Of a DNA stretch of 64,000 nucleotides, positions 56,977-64,000 are shown in pieces. The translations under genes and the position numbers were made by a program. Source of the stretch: Hydrangea macrophylla (Eukaryota > Streptophyta > Magnoliopsida > Cornales > Hydrangeaceae); NCBI GenBank assembly GCA_033977485.1, contig CM066984.1, forward strand, positions 25,751,001 through 25,815,000, given 5' to 3'. How positions within the stretch are numbered: position 1 is the first letter of the stretch; each line of letters opens with the position of its first letter. The notes under the pieces are model-generated. The model searched no databases. It was not told where the DNA came from and saw only the letters and a list, made by a program, of their open reading frames with translations.

Positions 56977-57520
56977 AATGTAACTGACTTACACTCTCGG
57001 TCCTCGCAACAGATTTGCGTCAGCCCTCGTTCTGAGAATATAACGGATTTATATTCTCGATCCGCGTAACAGATTTATGTCGATCCTTTGTTTTGAGAAT
57101 ATGACAGATTTACATTCTCGGTTCTCGCAACAGATTTGTGTCAGCCCTCGTTCTGAGAATATAACAGATTTATATTCTCGATCCGCATAACAGATTTATG
57201 TCGATCCTTTGTTTTGAGAATGTGACAGATTTACATTCTCGGTTCTTGCAACAGATTTGCATCAGCCCTCGTTTTGAGAATATAACGGATTTATATTCTC
57301 GATCCGCGTAACAGATTTACGTCGATCCTTTGTTTTGAGAATGTGACTGATTTATATTCTCGATTCTCGCAACAGATTTGCATCAGCCCTCGTTCTGAGA
57401 ATATAACGGATTTATATTCTCGATCCGCGTAACAGATTTACGTCGATCCTTTGTTTTGAGAATGTGACGGATTTACATTATCGGTTCTTGCAACAGATTT
57501 GTGCCAGCCCTCGTTTTTAA
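56977..57520. repeat. 121-bp tandem array made of short palindromes
   Basis: Repeat starts (GAGAATATAA) at 57034, 57155, 57276 and 57397, a period of exactly 121 bp, with partial units on both sides. Each unit holds four inverted repeats with a common core AACAGATTT: arms GAGAATATAA/TTATATTCTC, CGTAA/TTACG, GAGAATGT/ACATTCTC and GCAA/TTGC. It lies between the antisense PMD promoter and the third hairpin, the same relative position as the arrays of A. Confidence 0.88.
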
Positions 57521-57735
57521 ATCAAAAGCATCTTCTTGACCCCCGTAACAGACTCTACATCAGTCAAGGATTCGGTAATCTTCTCTGACTAACGCGTCAT
57601 GTAAGAGTAAGCATGATGCTTGCATAATCAGGTCTATTCAGAAAATACCATTACATAGCATGCGCATCACGATAGGATAGGTGCATCCATCCGTGTGACT
57701 ACTTGCGCTTGTGTATGTTTGACCCCGTGCCCGAA

Positions 57736-57770
57736 CTATGCTTTGGTCTGATTCCTGATGGGATACGTAG
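57736..57770 (+). other. Conserved two-stem hairpin, copy B3 (upstream of PPT)
   Basis: Outer stem CTATG (57736-57740) with CGTAG (57766-57770), including one G-U pair in RNA; inner ATTCC (57751-57755) with GGGAT (57760-57764), loop TGAT. Confidence 0.65.
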
Positions 57771-57933
57771 GCAACTCATCATGGGGCACGACCAATTAGA
57801 ATTTCGCTGTGCGCTCGCTTCTTTTTGACAACGCATTTTGTTTTTTCCTAAAATCTGACAGTTTGGTTAAAGGCTTGTCTTCACACAGGCTTCGACGTTC
57901 GCTTGTGGTTCGTGTTGCCCCATAAGCTCCACC

Positions 57934-57947
57934 GAAGAGGGGCAAAC
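57934..57947 (+). other. Polypurine tract of element B
   Basis: GAAGAGGGGCAAAC directly before the LTR TG. Confidence 0.8.
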
Positions 57948-60599
57948 TGTAGACACCCCAATTTTGACCAAACGTCGAATTAAGGAGAGTGTTACCTCCA
58001 TATCCGATGATGACAATGTCCGAACTTATCTAGGATTTCCAAAGATGATTCAAGCTCTTCGAAAGACTCCCCAACCCAAAACAAAAAGAAAAAAGAAGGA
58101 AAAGGAAAAGAATAAGCAGAACGGCACTCAAGCCTTTCCACGGCAGTCACGGGCTGCCGTTGCAACAGTCTCTGGACTACCGAACGGCATTCGGTGATTG
58201 CCGTAAATTTCATCAAGTGCCGCAAAAAAAATGAATTTTACTAAAAAAACGGCAGTCCCTGGAGTTGTCTGCGGCATTCAGTGAATGTCGTTCTGGCAGC
58301 CAGTGAATGCTGCGCCGTCTTTCACTGAATGCCGATGCGGCATTTATTGAGTGCCGCTTCCATCTTCGGTAAATGCCGTATTTTTTCAACAGACAGCTGG
58401 TATACAGCACGTTTTGTACTATAAAAAGGATGACTGAATTAGGTTTTTCAGTCCTGAAATGACTGAAATACCCCTCTAAAATTGTCTATAAATAGAGGAT
58501 GAATATTCACTTGCATGAAAGAGATTTTCTTGGAATCTATAGGTTGTATAAGTGTTCTTCTCACATTAATTTTCATGATTAGGAGTGAGTTTAGAATAGT
58601 TTAAAAAAGAGTTGTGTGAATTAGTGAAGAAGAGCTTGATTAGCCTTTGAAAATTCCCCAAAATCACCGAGTTGAGGATACTTTTGGAGGTAAGACTTTA
58701 GAATAGTTAGTCTTTATTCAAGTTTAATTATAAACATGCATGGAGTTCTTTAATTTCTCTTTTCATTTGTTGTATTCATCCTTTGGGTTCATAAGGCTTT
58801 CAATGCCTTACTTGAATCTTTTGGTTTGAAATTCCTAAATCTCTTTGCAGTTTTATTATTTATGAGAGGATTAAGATGAGTACTAGAATATTTAGCTAAT
58901 GAACCCAAACCTATCTTCATGGTTTGAGGTTTGTTATGACTAAGTTTCATGAAGTTCTTCCATACTTCTTTGAAATTTACAAACATAAGCATATTTAGTA
59001 TCCAATGACCATCAAAAGGGAGGAGAATTAGCTTTAGACAAGCCTAATCCCATGGCTTATTTGTCTAAAGTTAATAGGAATAAAGTGAATTAACCCAATG
59101 AGCAGTGAGTTCACAATCTATTTTTGGATCATGGATTTTTAGCCGAACATCTAACCGTTGGAATGGAATGAAACCAACGGAAAAGTGTTTATAACTCAAA
59201 GTTCTACCACTGTAATTTTTGTTTTAAGGTAATTTCATGTGTTGGGTGGTTTGATCAAGGGTTTTGTGGAGCAACCATAATCTGTCCAAAATTTCAGAAC
59301 AGTAAGTTTATTTTGAAATTAATAAATCAGAACCTTAATAGAGTTTCCCGGGTCTCTAATAATTTTTTCTAAGTACCTTAATGTGTTAGGAAGATATCCT
59401 AAAAAGATCTAAGTGTTTCTCATTTTTTTACTATTTTTAGAAAATCGTACAAGATCTCTGGACAGAGAGTTGCAGATTCCTGAGTGATGTCTAGTGTTTT
59501 CCACATTCCCAGAGATCTAACCATTTAAACCTTGATTCTCTTTTTGGGTTATAAACTAGACTCACAGAGACATATCATATCCTAAAATAATTACGATCCA
59601 ACCGTTAGAAGTATGGTTTTTCTACTTTTTAAAATCTGGTCTACTCTCTGTAATTTGAGAAAAACAGTCACTGTTCTTGTCTAGCCTCATTGATTTTAAC
59701 TTAAATGGTTCCCTAATGTCTTATAACTCAAATCATGTTTTGAATAATGATGATTTAGCTTAGATCCAGAGGCTAAGTGATCCAAATTAGCGAATAAATC
59801 CATATCTTATTCTTGTTCATATGCATTCATTCATTCATGTACATTAATGCCTATGATTAGAACTAGTTATTGGATAAAGTTGGATTTTCATGCTTGATAG
59901 ATCTAAGTTAGAGAATTAGGATTGATTGTTTGACATCATATTATTATGTGAAGCATGTGGACTAACCATTGTTTTGTAGCGCTGTTAAGGTATGGTTTCT
60001 TAAAACTCCTCTGTAGTTTATCTTAATTTCTTGATTTTGTCGATTTTTTAACCTCATGCGCGACACATTAGAATTAGGATCTTGCCTTATGTGAATACAT
60101 GTGATTAGAGACTCTTTTCTAGGATTTTATTTTGTTTGTATGCATTACACGTTTAATATCGCGGCTGGATCCCGGGTAAGTTCCCTTGTTCCCTATTGCA
60201 TACCATATTGCTTGCTACTTGAATTATATGATTTTTGAATGATATTTTATCACTTGCAATCTTACACCCTTTAGACATGCTTTTGTAATGTATATTTATA
60301 CATATGTATTAGTTGAGGGCACATTTAAATTAATAATTCAATTAAAATGATGTCAAGTAGAGGCCTATCGCGAGATAGGATGAGAAGGAGTGTTTTAGTC
60401 CGATGGGCTACTTCCCTTCTCATTCCATAATCCCCGGACCTAGTTAAATCTCTTGTTTCTAAAAGATCAGTTTGCTTTAAAAATGGTTTCTTAATTTTTC
60501 CTTTTGAAAAATTAAGTGGTGACTCATCGTTTTGTGTTTTAAATTAAAAAAAGATTTTAAAAGAAAAGCTGTGGATAAGAAAAAAATATGATATCCACA
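57948..60599 (+). repeat. Right LTR of element B (2652 bp)
   Basis: Same termini as the left LTR. By eye about 40-50 differences, concentrated in the last kilobase. Palindrome cluster 58141-58357, TATA boxes 58420 and 58487. Confidence 0.9.
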
Positions 60600-60600
60600 A

Positions 60601-61828
60601 TGTCACGTCAATCAAGGGCAAGATGATTGACATGACCTTTTGGGGAGCAATTGTTTGCACCCAAAAACCGCCAAAGGTTTTCAAGCCCGAATGGAATGTT
60701 GAATGGGTTTAGGAGAAGGCGGCCCCGGGATTGCAAAGGTCCATCGGGCTCAAGAGATGAACATCATATGGTTCAGAAAGACAAGGTTGTTGTCTTAAGT
60801 ATGGGAGCCCGATTGGGAGGCTAAGCATGGATAAAACTCATCAGACATGTGAGGAATATGAGTTACAGTCAGGGTGAGCCTGATGGATGATAGTCGTAGC
60901 ACGCAGGATAGTTGGACACCATACTAGAAGGAGATGGTAAAAGCTGGTTACAAGAGCCTGATTGGTTACAAGTATGCACAGGACGATCATCGGGCATGAA
61001 ATCATAAAGTGTGGCAGTTGGAGGCTGCGAGCCCGGTCTGACTACAAGATGTGATTAATAGAGCCCGATGAGCTAAAACATAGAAGGCGTTCCACTCTTA
61101 GCTGTCATGGTGATGTCATCCTGATTGTAAGGGAATAGAATCTGTTTGAGAAAGGAATTTATCACGTCTAGCTGGATATGGAAGGCTAATCCCTAAAATA
61201 TAGGGATTGATTTAATCAAGGTCGGATAAGGCAGGAGTTGGAGGTTAGGAAGGATTCTACAATCAATCAACTTCCTTGGAGCGCAAGTCAAGGAGTCCTT
61301 GCCTTATCAGACTTGTTCAGGGCCGCTATAAATATAGAAGCAGGCCAACCATGCAGAGCACTCTGCATCATCTCGAAAAACAGCACTCAGCAACATTCAT
61401 ACATAGCATTCCAAGCTTTCAAAGCATTCGAACCTTTATGTTCTTGTTATTCTGCACCCATAGCAAATAGGTCTGTCCTTTTGTTATTTTACATTTTCAT
61501 TCCTTGAACAATCAGAGCATGTTATGGTTTTGTTTTTTGGTCTTATGTTATATTTTTCCAAACATTCAATAAAATATCTTCATATTTTATTAAACTGTTT
61601 GTGATTCTTTACCTAGTAATCTCGTACTATTTGGCTTGTGCGCTTTAGTACTGTCAAGGGATTTTTGGTGAGGGTACTTTCCTACTCATCATACACAATC
61701 ACCCGTTAGAAGTCAGATGTAGAAAGCATTGAGTATCACTCACTCAAACGTAATAGGAAATTAGTTTGCACACACACACAACGAGCCCGTTTGGCTCTGG
61801 CATGCCCTTGAAAAACTACAAGCAAACA
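60601..61828 (+). repeat. 3' LTR of element D (about 1.2 kb, start uncertain)
   Basis: The last 513 bp match 29979-30494. The start is taken as TGTCACGTCA at 60601 because it follows the B LTR with one base between, but the true LTR start could have been removed. Several GCCCGAT/GAGCCCGATT words recur in U3. TATA box TATAAATATAG at 61327. It ends AGCAAACA at 61828. Confidence 0.7.
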
Positions 61829-62230
61829 GGAATTAGGATAGATATTGACACAACTTTGTTCTAGGGTCCCTAATATAATTTTGGGGCAAAGATCGCCCTC
61901 CATGTTGCAACGTTTAACCATATAAATTGTTCATCCACGCACATTGCTAGTTCGCTGTCATTCTACAAAATTCCAATTGTACTTCTTTTTAACTACTTTC
62001 TAATTATTATTTTTTCCAAACATTGCTAACTTTCAATCTATAATTTTTTCTTATTAAATTTAAGTTTTTAGAATCTATTCGATGAAATATGTTAAATAAG
62101 TATCATTGTTAATACAAATTCTGAAAACAAAAAAAAATTGGAGAAATTTAACATAAAAGGGAAATTTCTAGTCCTTGGAACACATCCAGTGAAGGCATAT
62201 ATTTTCCTCCTCCCTATCTAAAGGGCAAAA
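61829..62230. other. AT-rich sequence right of the nest, nothing recognised
   Basis: Probably the original chromosomal sequence into which D inserted. No coding potential or repeat seen. Confidence 0.4.
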
Positions 62231-62506
62231 GGCTGAGGACAGACTCGTCTTTTCATAGTGTGTGAAATTTTTTAATGTACACATTGTTATGGGTATTTCT
62301 TGGGGCACACCTAAAGACACAACTTTTGGGACACAACCCAAAAGATGTGTCTATCTCTCTCTTGGGAAGGCTAAGGACAGCCTCGTCTTTTCATAGTGTG
62401 TGAAATTTTTAAATGTACACATTGTTGTGGGTAATACTTGGGGCACACCCAAAGACACAACTTTTGGGACACAACCCAAGAGATGTGTCTATCTCTCTCT
62501 TGTGTC
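62231..62506. repeat. Tandem duplication of about 138 bp including half a MITE
   Basis: GGCTGAGGACAGACTCGTCT (62231) recurs as GGCTAAGGACAGCCTCGTCT (62369), and the two copies stay aligned through TTGGGGCACACC...GTGTCTATCTCTCTC. The left copy carries only the left arm of the MITE. Confidence 0.8.
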
Positions 62507-62590
62507 ACTGTGGGGTCTAGTGGCATCACATGAGAGATATAGACACATCTTTTGGGTTGTGTCTCAGAAGTTTCTTTGGGTGTGTACCAA
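62438..62590. mobile_element. MITE-like foldback element (153 bp)
   Basis: Terminal inverted repeats of about 60 bp: starts TTGGGGCACACCCAAAGACA and ends, on the other strand, TTGGTACACACCCAAAGAAA; both continue ACACAACCCAARAGATGTGT. The loop is only about 30 bp. No clear target duplication, so the superfamily is undecided. Confidence 0.7.
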
Positions 62591-63602
62591 TCTTTACTCC
62601 ATTGTTATTGATGTTAAGTTACATCTTCAACATGGGAGGTCCAGTGTTTATCAGGTACATAACAAAGGTTAGTGTATGATACCTTTAAATCTTATTCTTC
62701 GCTATTGCACCACCATAAATCTTATTCTTCACTGTTGCACCATCACAATGGTTCTAAAGTTGTTATCAATTATGGTTTGGTCTATTTTAGAGTATTGTTT
62801 AAGCAGTAGTTCAAGAATGAATTTTTTTTAGTGAAAAATCCCTCAATATAAAACTAGGCAAAAAAAAATCCTGGCGATTTTGTGAAATTTCACTATCTTT
62901 CTTGTGAAATTTCTAGAAATTTTGCAAGAAAGTTTAATGAAATTTCACAAAATCTGAAGAAGTTTTCACTAAAACAATTTCCAACTTTGATAATTTTTCC
63001 TAACGAGGGACTCAACTTTAACTAACCCATGTCTTTTATTTTTTGCGTTTCAAGTAAAGTAGTCTCAAAATTGTTAGCATAGTCTGTAAAATGAAGAGGA
63101 TAAGGAATTATTTGGACATGTTTACACAAGACTCGCTTGTTTGTGACTCCTAAGGTTATACTATTATGGTAATGAGAATAGATTTTTTTAAGTATTACAA
63201 TTATAACTCTTTCTTATTAATTAGATTAGATCTTCTTCTAATTCTCCCTTATTAGAAAATAATAAGTAATTAATATCATTATTATTTTTTAGGTTTTCAT
63301 TAGCCATGATTGACACCTAGCAGCATATCATGAAACATACCTAGATAGTTTAAAAAGGAGATCGAGTGAACCTTTCCATTATCAGTTACCACACAATTCA
63401 ATTATTATATCATAAATGTCCCTGCTAAATCATTTGGGCATGAACATACTATCAAACCTAATTTTATTATCTGTTTTCAAATCTAAATGATATAACTCTA
63501 TTTGGTAAAATTAGATAAACTTTTTCTAATTCTCACCTTGTAATAGCCTAGAAACTTTTTCTCTATTAGAGACTAAGGTTTGTACTTAGTTCCAATACCA
63601 CT
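62591..63602. other. AT-rich intergenic sequence, no feature recognised
   Basis: No coding frame with protein-like properties. Contains imperfect inverted words around 62870-62950 (TTGTGAAATTTC, GAAATTTCACAA). Confidence 0.4.
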
Positions 63603-64000
63603 TGATATGTACAAAAATATCAAGTCAAAGTCAAAATTCACCACCTCAGCAAGACATGCCGAATAATCCAGTAATTGTGTTATCCACGCAACCATCCCGA
63701 GTTGCCCGGGTTCGACCCACAGGTCAGGCGCACAATGCAGGCTCGCCCCCCGGTAGGCACAGCCTGGGCATGTCCCGTGACTTGCTTCACAAGGGTCCTG
63801 TCAGTTTCCTATATTAGATAGAACACTGATGGAAAGTACAGGTTGTTTCCTAATCCACTTAGGAAACTTCCATGATTTGTGTTACTCAATTGTAATTAGA
63901 TTGTGCTTCCTAATCAGTTTACTTATCTTGTACGAGCGGTCTCTTGCACCTATAAAAGGAACCACTCACCCCCATTGAAGGGGATCGCATTCTTACTCTA
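63603..64000 (+). repeat. Probable Copia-type LTR, 5' part, runs off window
   Basis: Opens near a perfect 8-bp inverted repeat CTTGATAT...ATATCAAG (63601-63624). U3-like sequence follows with repeated TTTCCTAAT/AGGAAAC words and a TATA box CCTATAAAAGGA near 63950, ending in a CT-rich leader as in many plant Copia LTRs. The internal part is not in the window, so the family cannot be confirmed. Confidence 0.35.

Larger units (their letters stand above)
40327..60599 (+). mobile_element. Tat/Ogre-like Ty3/gypsy element B (about 20.2 kb) with extra upstream tail
   Basis: LTR 40382-43032, PBS 43036-43053, broken gag-pol 44330-50961, hairpins, antisense DUF7745-like pseudogene 51716-52795, antisense PMD pseudogene 53453-56365, palindromic tandem array 56977-57520, third hairpin, PPT 57934-57947 and LTR 57948-60599. 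Oddly, 55 bp identical in kind to the sequence just before the 3' LTR, including a PPT, also precede the left LTR (40327-40381). No TSD is found. It belongs to the same lineage as A. Confidence 0.88.
29979..61828 (+). mobile_element. Ty3/gypsy element D, outermost host of the nest, heavily interrupted
   Basis: Pieces: 5' LTR remnant 29979-30494, gag start 30528-31368, rest of gag 39270-40315, 3' LTR 60601-61828. Element E lies within gag, and the B-family block 40327-60599 replaces or interrupts everything between gag and the 3' LTR; D pol is not visible. The first part of the 5' LTR lies left of element C and outside the window. Confidence 0.75.

Noticed and set aside
62400..62672. 90-codon open frame across the MITE
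   Set aside because: Overlaps a foldback element and a tandem duplication; no protein-like features.

Overview
The window is plant nuclear DNA from a retrotransposon-rich, probably pericentromeric or otherwise heterochromatic region of a seed plant, most likely a eudicot; the species cannot be named from it. Evidence is the exclusively plant element types (Athila-like, chromovirus, Tat/Ogre-like Ty3/gypsy), tRNA primer-binding sites, spliceosomal introns and a MITE. I see no ordinary host gene, tRNA, rRNA or CRISPR.

Layout. Almost everything from 1 to 61828 is one nest of LTR retrotransposons. The outermost is element D (Ty3/gypsy; 5' LTR remnant 29979-30494, broken gag 30528-31368 and 39270-40315, 3' LTR 60601-61828). 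A chromovirus C (pol pieces 4178-5581 and 26629-27777, 3' LTR 27830-29978) sits in D's 5' LTR about 12 bp upstream of its TATA box. C was hit twice: by a B-family LTR (2302-4177), itself hit by an antisense Athila-like element F (1-2301), and by element A (5582-26628). Element E (31369-39264, non-autonomous) sits in D's gag with a perfect TSD. Element B (about 40327-60599) follows. Right of the nest lie a MITE with a tandem duplication (62231-62590), AT-rich sequence without recognisable features, and a probable Copia-type LTR running off the edge.

The most interesting part is the pair of Tat/Ogre-like elements A and B. A is about 21 kb, has a perfect 5-bp TSD, nearly identical 3.5-kb LTRs and an uninterrupted gag-pol of 2278 codons, so it looks young and possibly autonomous. 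Between pol and the 3' LTR it carries, on the opposite strand, a six-exon plant mobile domain (PMD) gene that is intact: all splice sites GT-AG, all introns phase 0, 581 codons. B carries an orthologous antisense PMD gene with the same six-exon structure but several nonsense codons, plus a second antisense single-exon gene resembling the plant DUF7745 family.

Two further layers are not explained by standard annotation. First, the presumptive promoters of the antisense genes share an inverted-repeat motif with the LTR U3 of the same element; the motif differs between A and B, as expected of a co-evolving cis element read by an element-specific factor. Second, a 36-nt two-stem hairpin occurs three times in each element (twice just after pol, once shortly before the polypurine tract), and its outer stem shows compensatory changes between copies. 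Together gag-pol, antisense PMD gene, shared palindromes, structured 3' motifs and tandem-repeat arrays look like one modular system worth testing. Functions beyond the standard retrotransposon enzymes are inference.
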